64,000 nucleotides of DNA from Caldovatus aquaticus (GCF_019458025.1 NZ_JAHZUY010000002.1:1-64000); one strand, 5' to 3'. Counted from the stretch's first letter, positions 1-9,180 are shown. Program-made: numbers and translations. The notes: generated from the sequence alone by a model not told the origin.

Positions 1-117
1 AACCTGTGGGCACGCCCGAAAGAGTGGCGTGCGGTTGCCACCCGCTATGAAAAGACCGCCCGTTCCTTTCTCGGCGTCCTCTGCCTCGCCGCTACAGCCG
101 ATTGGCTCAAGCTCTAA
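1..117 (+). CDS. IS5-type transposase, C-terminal fragment (enters from outside the window)
   Basis: An open frame runs from the first base to a TAA at 115-117 and gives 38 residues. They include the stretch VATRYEKTARSFLGVLCLA, typical of the extreme C-terminus of IS5-family DDE transposases: the basic RYxKTARxF helix after the catalytic Glu, which would lie outside the window. Such proteins normally end a few residues after this helix, as here. The gene ends only about 7 bp before the stop codon of the opposing sensor kinase. Whether the element is complete cannot be judged, because only its right end is visible. Confidence 0.62.
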   Translation, partial: NLWARPKEWRAVATRYEKTARSFLGVLCLAATADWLKL

Positions 118-127
118 CAGGCCCTAG
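1..127 (+). mobile_element. Right end of an IS5-type insertion sequence
   Basis: Seven bases after the transposase stop the sequence reads AACAGGCCC then TAG. In the outward orientation GGGCCTGTT resembles the short terminal inverted repeats of many IS5-family elements, which insert at TNA or CTAG-like targets. The proposed element end is near 124, and CTAG (124-127) would be the target duplication. This coincides exactly with the stop codon of the convergent kinase gene. The left end is outside the window, so neither the inverted repeat nor the target duplication can be confirmed. Confidence 0.35.
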
Positions 128-2779
128 CGCGGCTTGCCGCCCCCCGCCTCGCCCGGCCGCGCTGTCTGCCCCGTCCGGTAGGGCGCCAAGGCCTGCCGCA
201 CCCGCTCGAACTCGGCTTCGAGCCGCCGGATGTGGCTGGGGCCGCGCGCGGCGATCTCCGCGGTGCGCATCTGCTGGCCCGTGCGGCACAGCTCGCTCAG
301 GCCGCGCGCGCCGATGTTCGAGGCGCCGCTGCCGAGCGCGTGCGACTGCTGGCGGAAGCGCATCGATTCGCCTGCCGCCGCCGCGCTCCGCAGCTCCTCC
401 ATGAGGCTCTCGGCCTCGGCGAGGAAGTCGTCAATGACGCCGGCGAGGAAGTCCGGGCCGCCGAGCGCCTCCAGATCGGCCAGGGTGTTCTCGTCGATCG
501 CCGGGGGCGGCCCGGCGGGGCGGAACCGCGGATGCGACGCGATCTCCGCGACCGTCGGTTCCTTCGCCGCCGGCGCCTCCGCCTTGGGGGGCGGCGCGGC
601 CGCGGGCGCGGCGGCAGGCTCGGCCGGCCGCGGCGCAGCGCCCGCCGCAGGCGCCCCGCCGCCGGTCACCGACTCGATCACCTCCAGCAGCCGCGACGGC
701 TCCACCGGCTTGATGACGCAGGCATCCATGCCCGCCTCGAGGCAGCGCGCCGTCGCCTCCGGCGTGGCGTCCGCGGTCAACGCGATCACCGGCACATGCG
801 GCTGGCCGAGCGCCATCACGCGGTAGAGCTTGACCGCCTCGATGCCGTCCATCACCGGCATGTTGAGGTCCATCAGCACCAGGTCGAACGCGCCGGCCTC
901 GAGCGCGTCCAGCGCCTCCTCGCCGTTCGACACCAGCTGGCAGGTGTGGCCGGCGCTCTCCAGGATGCGCTCGATCACCCGGCGGTTGACGCGGTTGTCG
1001 TCGGCCACCAGCACGTGCAGCCGCCGCGCCGGCGCCCGCGATCCGCAAGGCCCGGCGCAGCGTCGCGGCATCGGGCTCGGGCGGCACGATGGCGACGAAG
1101 TCCCGCCGCATCGCGAGCGCCCGCGGCAGTTCCGCGCCAGGATGCGCGGCCACTTCGTCCACCAGGATGATGCGCAGCCGGTCGGCCTCGCCGCCGGCCG
1201 CCGTGCCGGCGCGGGCCCCGTGCAGCGTCGCCGCGATGGCATGGGCGTCCGCGCCGAGCCCGCGCGGATCGAGCACCACGATCGGCCGCTGCCGCCCCGC
1301 GGCCCCCGCCCCCCGCCCCGCCGGGGCGCGCAGCAGCGCCACCGCCTCCGCCACGCTGCCGAGCCTACGGCAGCCGACACCGAGCGCGGCGAGGCGCGCC
1401 TCGAGCACCGCCGCCGGTCCGCCGGCGAGGAGCAGCACGCCGGTCCCCTCCGGCAGGGCCGGCTCCGCCTCCGCCGCCTCGGCCTCGGCGGACTCGAGGG
1501 CGAAGGTGAACCAGAAGGTGCTGCCGACGCCGGGCTGGCTCTCCACTCCGATCCGGCCGCCGTGCAGCTCGACCAGGCGGCGGCAGATCGCCAGCCCGAG
1601 CCCGGTGCCGCCGTAGCGGTTGAGGATCGAGGGGTCGGCCTGGGTGAAGCTCTCGAACACCCGCTCCAGCGCCTCGGGCGCGATGCCGATGCCGGTGTCG
1701 CTCACTTCGAAGCGGAGCGTCCGGCGGCCCCCGGGCTCCGCGCGGGCCAGGTCGGCGGCGATCACGACGCTGCCCGCGGCGGTGAACTTCACCGCGTTGC
1801 CGGCGAGGTTGGTCAGCACCTCCTGCAGATGGCGCCGGTCCCCCCGCAGCCGGAGCGGCGTGCGCGGCGTGACGTGCAGTGCCAGTGTCAGGCCCTTCTC
1901 GGCCGCCGTCACCGCGACCAGCCGCCGCACCTCGTCGAGCAGGTCGAGCAGGTCGAACTCCACCGTCTCGACCCGCACGTCGCCCGCCTCGATGCGCGAG
2001 AAGTCGAGGATGCCGTCGATCAGCCCGAGCAGCGAGCGCGCCGCCCCGCCGATGGTGCGCGTCATCTCCTGCTGCGCCGGGTCGAGCCGCGTCTCGGCGA
2101 GCAGCCCGCCCATGCCGATGATGGCGGTGAGGGGGGTGCGCAGCTCGTGGCTGACGCTGGCGAGGAACAGGGTCTTCGCCTGGTTCGCCTGTTCGGCCTG
2201 CTGGCGCGCCTGCTCGAGCTTGCGGATCAGCGTCCCGGCATAGGCCGGCACGACCAGCATGCCGAGCCAGAGGCCGATCGAGAGGTGGATCTGGTCCCAC
2301 CAGAACGGCGTGGTCAGCACCACCGCGCCGAAGGCGAGCAGCCCCGTCGCCATGCCGGCGCGCAGCCAGGGGATGCCGAAGCGGAAGCCGTTGCCGAGGA
2401 TGACCCAGAGGTAGATGAAGAAGAACAGGGCCAGCGCCTCGCCGCCGAGATGCAGCACGGCGGAGAGGAAGGCCATGTCGAGCAGCAGCGCGACCGCGCG
2501 ACGGGGCTGGCAGATGCCCGGCCGGGCGACCAGGTGCGCGAGGACGCCGAAGGCGAGGACGGCATAGACCGCGAGCACGGAAAGCAGCACGCCGCTCGCC
2601 TCGCCGCCGAGGATCGCCGCGTAGATCGCGATCAGGAGAGCGAAGACGAGCCGGTTGCGGCTCATCTCGTGCTCGGTGTCCGGACGGTTGGCGAGGCGCG
2701 CCGCGAGGCGGGCCCACGGCCCGCGCGGCGGCTCGGCCCCGGCCCGGCCCGGTTCGGAAGCGGCGGTCGTTGCGGTCAT
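124..2779 (-). pseudogene. RpfC-like hybrid sensor histidine kinase (HK-REC-Hpt), frameshifted
   Basis: This is a membrane sensor kinase resembling RpfC, the DSF quorum-signal receptor. From the ATG at 2779, residues 40-190 hold about five hydrophobic segments with RpfC-like sequence (ILGNGFRFG, LSIGLWLGMLVVP). A HisKA domain follows with SHELRTPL (His about 211), then an ATPase with an N box (LAGNAVKFT), SDTGIGI and [10 protein letters not shown] degenerate receiver region comes next. Near 1020-1035 the frame breaks. The continuation in another frame encodes a good receiver (VADDNRVN, phospho-Asp in LVLMDLNMP, Lys in VIKPVE) and an Hpt domain (HALGSGASNIGA). One extra base in the GGCGCC-rich stretch would join both parts into about 884 residues. 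The break may be a real mutation or a sequencing error. A separate REC-Hpt gene starting at ATG 1071 is possible but unlike the family. The GGDEF-EAL gene lies 103 bp upstream in the same direction. Confidence 0.8.
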
Positions 2780-2882
2780 GCGACGTGTCCCACGGACGGC
2801 GCCGATATGGGGCCCTCGGTCCCGCGCCGTAAGGTCGCAAGGCGGCGCCAGCCGGGACGGGCCCGTCCCTCGCCCCGGCCGG

Positions 2883-5081
2883 TCATGGCGCGCCGCGATC
2901 CCCGTCCGCGCCGTCGCCGGCCTGCCGGTCGCGCGGCGGCGCGGCGGAGACGCCATTCATGCGGCGCACCAGCGCCTGCAGCTCCTGCGTGCCGACCGGG
3001 TGGCTGTAGTAGTGGCCCTGGATCTCGTCGCAGCCCTCGGCGATCAGCTGCGTCACCTGCTCGACCGTCTCCACCCCCTCGGCGATGACGCCGAGCCCGA
3101 GGCTGTGGCCGAGGTTGATGATGGCGCGCACGATCGCGGTGTCGGACGGGTCGGTGCGCAGGTTGCGGATGAAGGACTGGTCGATCTTCAACCGGTCCAC
3201 CGGAAAGTTCTTGATGTAGTTGAGCGAGGAATAGCCGGTCCCGAAATCGTCGATCGAGAAGCGCACGCCGAGCCGGCGCAGGTCGCGCAGCACCTGCGCC
3301 ACCGTCTCGTCGTTCTCGAGCAGGATGCCCTCGGTCAGCTCGAGGTCGAGGAGCACCGGATCGAGCCCGCTCGCCTCGAGCGCCGAGACGACGAGGCGCC
3401 GCACGTCGTGCTTGCGGAACTGCACCGCCGAGAGGTTGACCGAGACGCGGAGCGGCCGCAGCCCCTCGCGCTGCCAGGCGGCAGCCTCGGCGCAGGCGGT
3501 GCGCAGCACCCACTCGTTGATCGGCCCGATCAGCCCGGTCTCCTCGGCGAGCGCAAGGAAGTCGCCGGGGCGCGTCAGGGTGCCGCCCGGGCGGTGCCAG
3601 CGCAGCAGCGCCTCGGCGCCGACGATCCGGCCGGTGCGGAGGTTGACCTGCGGCTGGTAGTGCACGACGAACTGGCCGCGCGCCAGCGCCGCGCGCAGCT
3701 CCCCCTCCAGCGCCATCGCCTCGCGCGCACGGCGGTCCATGTCGGCGGCGAAGAAGCGGAACACGTCCCGCCCCTCCTCCTTCGCCTGGTACATGGCGAG
3801 GTCCGCGTTGCGCAGCAGCTCGTCGGCGTCGGTGCCGTCGCGCGGGTGGAAGGTGATGCCGATGCTGGCGCTGAGCCGGAACTCCTGCGCGTCGGCCAGG
3901 AACGGCTCGGCCAGCGCGGCGATGGTCCGCCGCGCGAGCGCCGCGGCGTCCTCCGGATCGTCCACCCCGACCTGGAGGATGGCGAACTCGTCGCCGCCGA
4001 GCCGCGCCACCGTGTCGCCGGTGCGCGCGAGCGCGCGCAGCCGGTCCGCCACCTGGCACAGCAGCCGGTCGCCGAGGTGGTGGCCGAGCGCGTCGTTGAC
4101 CGCCTTGAAGCGGTCGAGATCGAGGATGTGCAGCGCGAAGCCCCGCCCGCCGCGCCGCCCGCGCGCCAGCTCGCGCTGCAGCCGCTCGCGCAGCAGCACC
4201 CGGTTCGGCAGGTCGGTCAGCCCGTCGTGGTGGGCGAGGTGGCGCAGCCGGCTCTCGGCGAGCTTGCGGTCGGTGATGTCGAGCGCGGTGGTCAGCACGC
4301 TCACCACCGTCCCCTCGGCGTCGCGGAGCGGCGCCTTGGTGGTGAGGAACACCCGGCGCACGCCGTTGGCGTCGAGGACCTCCTCCTCGTAGCTGGGCAG
4401 CGGCTCGGCCGACTGGAACACCAGCCGGTCGAGGGCGCGGCTGCGCTCGGCATGCGCGCGCCCGAAGGGCTCGCCGGGGTCATGGCCCACCAGGTCGTTG
4501 GGCGTCGCGCCGGCGAGCGCCGCATGGTAGGCGTTGACGAAGACGCAGCGACCGTCGCGGTCGGTCGCGCTGATCATGGCGGGCACCGTGTCGATCACCT
4601 GGGCCAGCGCCTCGCGGCTGTTGCGCAGCAGCGCCTCGCGCGAGCGCTCGCTCCTCTCGAGTTCGCGCTCCAGCGTATGGGCGCGCTGCTTGACGAGAAG
4701 TTGCTGCCGCCGCAGCTCGAGCAGGTTGCGGACGCGGGTGGTGAACTCGTAGCGGTCGGCCGGGCTGAGCAGGAAATCGGTCGCCCCCGCCTCCAGCGCG
4801 CTGAGACGGTAGCTGCGATCGTTGTAGGCGGTGATGACGACGATCGGGACGTCCACGCAGGGCGGCTTGGCGCGCACGCGGCGGACGAACTCCGAGCCGT
4901 CCATGCGCGGCATCTTGTAGTCGGTGATGATCAGGTCCACCGGGTTGCGCTCGATCCAGTCCAGCGCCTCCTCGGCGTCGCCGAACGCCTGCACCGTGAC
5001 GCCCGCCCCGACCGAGGCGGCGAGACGCGAGTAGATGTTCCGGTTGGTGACCCGGTCGTCGAGAATCAGGACTACGGGCAT
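2883..5081 (-). CDS. Response regulator with REC-PAS-GGDEF-EAL domains (c-di-GMP turnover)
   Basis: A 732-residue cytoplasmic protein predicted both to make and to degrade cyclic di-GMP. Residues 1-120 form an RpfG-like receiver (VLILDD, phospho-acceptor Asp in LIITDYKMPRMDG), followed by a short coiled linker, a PAS domain (about 165-285), a GGDEF domain with intact LGGDEF near 361, and an EAL domain with intact EALLRW near 488 and the downstream DDFGTGYSSL. Both catalytic signatures are complete, so activity may be biased by the receiver. The ATG at 5081 has AAGGAC about 6 nt upstream and places the receiver at the normal distance. It is transcribed just before the RpfC-like kinase, replacing the usual HD-GYP protein RpfG. 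The pairing is inferred from context. Confidence 0.88.
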   Translation of the reverse strand: MPVVLILDDRVTNRNIYSRLAASVGAGVTVQAFGDAEEALDWIERNPVDLIITDYKMPRMDGSEFVRRVRAKPPCVDVPIVVITAYNDRSYRLSALEAGATDFLLSPADRYEFTTRVRNLLELRRQQLLVKQRAHTLERELERSERSREALLRNSREALAQVIDTVPAMISATDRDGRCVFVNAYHAALAGATPNDLVGHDPGEPFGRAHAERSRALDRLVFQSAEPLPSYEEEVLDANGVRRVFLTTKAPLRDAEGTVVSVLTTALDITDRKLAESRLRHLAHHDGLTDLPNRVLLRERLQRELARGRRGGRGFALHILDLDRFKAVNDALGHHLGDRLLCQVADRLRALARTGDTVARLGGDEFAILQVGVDDPEDAAALARRTIAALAEPFLADAQEFRLSASIGITFHPRDGTDADELLRNADLAMYQAKEEGRDVFRFFAADMDRRAREAMALEGELRAALARGQFVVHYQPQVNLRTGRIVGAEALLRWHRPGGTLTRPGDFLALAEETGLIGPINEWVLRTACAEAAAWQREGLRPLRVSVNLSAVQFRKHDVRRLVVSALEASGLDPVLLDLELTEGILLENDETVAQVLRDLRRLGVRFSIDDFGTGYSSLNYIKNFPVDRLKIDQSFIRNLRTDPSDTAIVRAIINLGHSLGLGVIAEGVETVEQVTQLIAEGCDEIQGHYYSHPVGTQELQALVRRMNGVSAAPPRDRQAGDGADGDRGAP

Positions 5082-5758
5082 GCCGTCCTTGCGCCCCCCG
5101 CCGGCGCAACGACCGGCCATCCGTTCCGCATAATGCATTTTCGACGGAAAAGGGGGAAGCAACATTCGGCGGCATGTCCCGGGCCCGGTGCGGTCCGCCA
5201 GCGCAAGGCCGGTCGCGATCGCCCCGCCCCTTGCCGCACGCTGCCGGCGCCCGTGCCGGGCGCGGCCATGCCCGGGCGCGCCGCCGGCGGCGGGGAGAGG
5301 CGGCCGCGACGGTAGCCGCGAGAGGCCCGCACCGGCGGCGCACCGCGTCCGCCGCGGTCCCGGAACCCGACGCGGCCGCTCGGTTTCGGCGCGCGCCGCG
5401 GGTCCGCGCCGGCCGGCGTCCCCCGGTCCGCGCCGCCGTCCCGCGGAGGCAGGCCACCATGCCGGGCGGAGCGGCGGCCCTCGGCCCGATCCCCGCAAGA
5501 CCCCCGAGCCGCAGATCGCCACCCGGCGCGCGCTCGGGCGCTTCCGCGCTCCATCCCGGGGCGCGGCGGCCCGGCCGGCCCGGCAGGCGAGCCGGCGCAC
5601 GGCGCGGCGCGCCCGCCCCGCGCATCGGCGCAGACGCCCGCGGCGGCCCCGCCGCGGACCGCGGCACCGGCCCGCGGCGAACCCTGCCGCAGAGCCGACC
5701 CCGGCCCGGCCGGCAAGATCCGGGACAAGGCCCTGGCCCGCGCCGCCCCCGTCCCCGC
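5082..5758. other. Intergenic stretch without a recognisable gene
   Basis: About 680 bp of very GC-rich sequence between two minus-strand genes. Long open frames exist on both strands, but their products are Arg/Ala/Pro/Gly-rich and resemble no family. The only AT-richer patch (about 5125-5170, next to the GGDEF-EAL start) is the likely promoter zone of that gene. No repeat, tRNA or structured RNA was seen. Confidence 0.5.
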
Positions 5759-6794
5759 TCACTCCACCCGCGCGCCGGAGCGGCGCACCGCCTCGCCCCA
5801 CCGTCGCCGCTCGGCCTCGAGGAAGACGGGCAGCGCCGCGCGGGGGATGGGCATCGGGTCGAAGGCGCGCTCGGCGAACAGGCGGCGGACCTCCGGCGTC
5901 TCCAGCGCCTTCCGCGTCTCCGCCGCAAGCCGCTCCACGACCGGCTCCGGGGTGCCGCGCAGGCCGAACAGCCCCGTCCAGTTGACGGAGAGGAAGCCGG
6001 GCAGCGTCGCCGCCACCGGCTTCACCCCCGGCAGCGCCGGATGCGGCGCCTCCCCGGCGACGGCGACGGCGCGCAGCGTCCCCGCCCGCAGATGCGGCAG
6101 CACGCTGCCGAGGCCGTCGAACATCATCGTCACCTGCCCGGCGATCAGGTCGGCCAGCGCCGGGCCGGCGCCGCGATAGGGCACGTGCACGATGGCGATC
6201 CCGGCCTCGGCGGCAAGCATCGCCCCGGTGAGGTGGAGCTGCGTGCCGGCGCCGGCGGAGGCGTAGGTCAACTGCCCCGGCCGCGCCTTCGCCTGCGCGA
6301 TCAGCTCCGGCAGCGTCCGCACCTGCGGCAGCGCGCGCGGGTTGACCACGAGCACGTTCGGCTGCTGGGCGAGCATCGCGATCAGCACGAACTGCGTCTC
6401 CGGATCGAAGGGGAGATCCGGCCGCAGCGCCTTGTTGATCGCGATCAGCGAGGCGGTGGCGACGAGCAGGGTGTGGCCGTCCGGCTCGGAGCGGGCGAAG
6501 GTCTCGCCGGCCACGGCACCGCCGCCGCCGCCCCAATTGTCCACGGCCACGGGCTGGCCGAACCGGGCGGCGAGGCGCTCGGCGAGGGCGCGCGCGATCA
6601 GGTCGGTGGTGCCGCCGGCGGCGAAGGGGACGAGGATGCGCACCGGCCGGTCGGGGAAGCGGGCCGCGGCGGCGTCCCCGCTGCGCGCAGGCGCGGCCGG
6701 AAGCGGCCGCACCGCCGCGCCGGTCGCCACGCCGGCCGCCATGCCGAGGGCCGCCAGGCGGCGGCGCGCCGCGACGCCGTTCCCACTCGCCATG
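5759..6794 (-). CDS. TctC/Bug-type periplasmic solute-binding protein
   Basis: A 345-residue extracytoplasmic binding protein of the Bug family, which serves tripartite tricarboxylate transporters or acts as an orphan sensor of carboxylates and related compounds. The N-terminus has a twin-arginine-like signal (ARRRLAALGMAAG). The mature part starts with FPDRPVRILVPFAAGG, the family hallmark, and contains VHVPYRGAGPALADL and the C-terminal lobe. The start at 6794 gives the signal peptide directly; the open frame extends further upstream but adds only low-complexity sequence. No TctA or TctB membrane gene is adjacent, as is common for Bug genes in Acetobacteraceae and Burkholderiales. The ligand cannot be predicted. 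Confidence 0.9.
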
Positions 6795-6967
6795 TCGCCC
6801 CCCGTTCCGTGGAGCCCAGGCCCCGACATCCCGTCGCCGGGGACGCGGCGCGGGCGACGGCGCCGCGCGGCATCCTGGAGCCGATCGCGGGCCGCCCGCA
6901 GCATCGGGGACCGCGAAACGGCCCCGCGGACGACGCGCCAGGATCGTTGCCGCGAACCGGGGCGCGC

Positions 6968-7044
6968 GGCAACGGCTCCGGCGCGTCGTCTGCCGAGCGG
7001 ACTCACGCTCCCGGCCGTCTCCGGCCGTCCGCGATCCGCCCTAG
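6968..7044 (+). repeat. Dispersed intergenic repeat, copy A
   Basis: A 77-bp unit starting GGCAACGGCTCCGGCGCG and ending GTCCGCGATCCGCCCTAG. It aligns almost without gaps to copies at 16216-16291, 38737-38813 and 43344-43421, and more loosely to a reversed copy at 37242-37310. The last four bases contain the stop codon of the minus-strand aminotransferase gene, so the repeat forms that gene's 3' untranslated region. It is rich in complementary GC blocks and could fold as RNA. Confidence 0.7.
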
Positions 7045-8168
7045 CCGGCCAGCCCGCGCAGCGCCGCGCAGACGCGCTCCACCTGCGCGTCGGTGAGCTC
7101 GGGGAACATCGGCAGGCTCAGCACCTCCTCGGCCGCGCGCGCAGTCTCGGCGCAGCCGGCGGGGCCGAGCGGCACGCGGCCCCGGTAGGCCGGCTGCAGG
7201 TGCACCGGCACCGGGTAGTGGATGCCGGTGCCGATCCCCTGCGCGCGCAGCCGCGCCTGCACCGTGGCACGCTCCGGGGTGCGGAGGACGTACTGGTGGA
7301 AGACGTGCTCGCAGCCCTCGCGCCGCGCCGGCGGGGCGATCGGGCCGCCCGCGAGCGCCGCGTCGTAGGCGGCGGCGATCGCCCGCCGCCGCGCGTTGCC
7401 GGCGTCGAGACGCGGCAGGCGCGCGCGCAGGATCGCCGCCTGCAGCTCGTCGAGCCGGCTGTTCACGCCGACCATCGCGCTGACGTAGCGCTCCTTCCAG
7501 CCGTACTGGCGGATCGCGGCGATACGCTCGGCGAGCTCCCAGTCCTCCGTCACCAGCGCCCCGCCGTCGCCGAGCGCGCCGAGGTTCTTGGTCGGATAGA
7601 AGCTGAACCCCGCGGCGCGGCCGAGGGTGCCGAGCCGGCGCCCCCGCCAGGTCGCGCCGTGCGCCTGGGCGCAGTCCTCGATCAGCGCCACGCCGTTGCG
7701 CTCGCAGGCGGCGAGCATCGGCCCGAGGTCGCAGGCCTGGCCGTAGAGATGCACCACGATCGCGGCGCGGATCGGCGGAAGCCCGGGCGGCGGGTCCTCG
7801 AGCACGGCCGCGAGCTCGTCCGGGTCCATGGTGTAGTGGTCGGGCTCGATGTCGAGCAGCAGCGGCGTCGCGCCGACCATCTCGATCGCGGCGACGGTGG
7901 CGACTGCGGTGTGCGAGACGGTGGCCACCGTGCTGCCCGGGCCGATCCCGAGGCCGCGCAGGATCAGCGCCAGCGCGTCGGTGCCGCTGGCGCAGGCGAC
8001 GGCGCGGCCCTGGCCGAGCCAGGAGGCGAATTCGCGCTCGAAGGCCGCGACCTCCTGGCCGAGGATGTACCAGCCGCTCGCCAGCGCGCGCGCCACGGCG
8101 GCGTCGATCTCGGCCTTCTCGGCGCGGTATCCGGCGCCGGGATCGGCCTGCGGGATCGTCTCGGTCAT
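7041..8168 (-). CDS. DegT/DnrJ/EryC1/StrS family aminotransferase
   Basis: A 375-residue PLP-dependent sugar aminotransferase that would convert a nucleotide-linked keto-sugar to an amino-sugar. It has the full family fold: SGTDALALILRGLGIGPG near the start, IEDCAQAHGA before the cofactor site, and FYPTKNLGALGDGG carrying the PLP lysine (about K194). The C-terminal substrate region has GIHYPVPVHLQPAYR. The ATG at 8168 is 10 bp after the stop of the preceding epimerase gene, whose terminal TGAGG can serve as its ribosome-binding site, so the two are an operon. The pair suggests glycan or secondary-metabolite sugar synthesis, but no glycosyltransferase is nearby. Its stop codon lies inside repeat copy A. 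Confidence 0.92.
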   Translation of the reverse strand: MTETIPQADPGAGYRAEKAEIDAAVARALASGWYILGQEVAAFEREFASWLGQGRAVACASGTDALALILRGLGIGPGSTVATVSHTAVATVAAIEMVGATPLLLDIEPDHYTMDPDELAAVLEDPPPGLPPIRAAIVVHLYGQACDLGPMLAACERNGVALIEDCAQAHGATWRGRRLGTLGRAAGFSFYPTKNLGALGDGGALVTEDWELAERIAAIRQYGWKERYVSAMVGVNSRLDELQAAILRARLPRLDAGNARRRAIAAAYDAALAGGPIAPPARREGCEHVFHQYVLRTPERATVQARLRAQGIGTGIHYPVPVHLQPAYRGRVPLGPAGCAETARAAEEVLSLPMFPELTDAQVERVCAALRGLAG

Positions 8169-8178
8169 CGCGGCGGCC

Positions 8179-9180
8179 TCACGTGTAGTCGGCCAGGCGC
8201 GGCCGGTACCATTCCAGCGTGCGCCTGAGCCCCTCGTCCACATCCACGCGCGGCCACCAGCCGGTGGCGGCGCGGAAGGCGCGGTCGTCGGCGGCGTAGC
8301 TGCCGATGTCAATGGGCGCGCGGTCGGCGGGGAATTCCTTGACCACGTAGCTCCCCTCGCCGCCGTTGGCGGCGATCAGCCGGTCCGCCAGCTCGATCAG
8401 GCGGAGCGGGGGCGAGCCGCCGATGTTGAACACCCGCCCCGCCACCTCCGGCCGCCGCGCCTGCTCGGCGGCGCGCAGGAAGGCGTCGGTCACGTCGTCG
8501 AGATAGGCGAGGTCGCGGAGCTGCTCCCCGCCCCAGACCTCGAACGGCTCGCCCTCCAGCACGCGCCGGATCCAGATGCCGAGGAAGGTCTGCCGCGCGT
8601 CCCTGATGCGCAGCCGCGGCCCGTAGCAGTTGGTCAGGCGCAGCGACACCACCGGGCGGCCGTGCACGCGGTGCTCGAGCAGCCAGTACTGCTCGCCCGC
8701 CCATTTGGAGACGCCGTTCGCGTCCGGCGGGTTGACCGTGTGCTTCTCGTCCACGGGCAGGTACTGCGGGCGGCCGTAGAACTGCCGGGTCGAGGCGTGC
8801 ACCACCACCGCCCGCGGCGCCGCCTCGCGCATCGCCTGGATCAGCCGCACCTGGGCCACCGCGTTGATCTCGATGTCCGCCACCGGGTCGCGCTGCCCGC
8901 CCATGTGGCTGGTCTGCGCCGCCAGGTTGAACAGCACGTCGATCCCCTGGCAGAGCGAGTGCAGCTCGGCGTCGCGGATGTCGCCGCGCACCAGCAGCAC
9001 CCCCGCGCCCTCCAGGTTCGCCGGATTGGCGCCGCCGTCCGGCAGCATCGCGTCGAGCGCCGTCACCCGCGCCCCGCGCGCCGCCAGCGCGTGGCAGAGG
9101 CCGGAGCCGAGGAAGCCGGCTCCGCCCGTCACCAGCACCCGCCTGCCGCGCCAGAACTCCTGCGCCGCGCCCGTCGCCAT
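8179..9180 (-). CDS. NAD-dependent epimerase/dehydratase (extended SDR)
   Basis: A 333-residue nucleotide-sugar epimerase/dehydratase. The Rossmann motif VLVTGGAGFLGSGL is at residues 14-27, followed by NLAAQTSH, ASTRQFYG and SLRLTNCYGPR, characteristic of GalE-like extended SDRs. Where the classical catalytic YxxxK is expected, the sequence reads NGVSK, so the tyrosine position is Asn. From memory, similar N-G-x-x-K variants occur in a subgroup of bacterial sugar epimerases, so this need not mean loss of function. An alternative GTG start lies two codons upstream at 9186 and is better spaced from the GGAGAGGG upstream. The aminotransferase follows after 10 bp. Confidence 0.88.
   Translation of the reverse strand: MATGAAQEFWRGRRVLVTGGAGFLGSGLCHALAARGARVTALDAMLPDGGANPANLEGAGVLLVRGDIRDAELHSLCQGIDVLFNLAAQTSHMGGQRDPVADIEINAVAQVRLIQAMREAAPRAVVVHASTRQFYGRPQYLPVDEKHTVNPPDANGVSKWAGEQYWLLEHRVHGRPVVSLRLTNCYGPRLRIRDARQTFLGIWIRRVLEGEPFEVWGGEQLRDLAYLDDVTDAFLRAAEQARRPEVAGRVFNIGGSPPLRLIELADRLIAANGGEGSYVVKEFPADRAPIDIGSYAADDRAFRAATGWWPRVDVDEGLRRTLEWYRPRLADYT

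Noticed and set aside
124-1071. Separate receiver-Hpt gene starting at ATG 1071
   Set aside because: Possible, but the upstream kinase frame would then run into nonsense, and homologues join these domains in one protein. A frameshift explains both sides better.
2655-5315. Very long plus-strand open frames opposite the GGDEF-EAL, RTX, gcvP and similar genes
   Set aside because: Products are Arg/Ala/Gln-rich shadows caused by high GC at third codon positions; each lies opposite a gene with clear domains.
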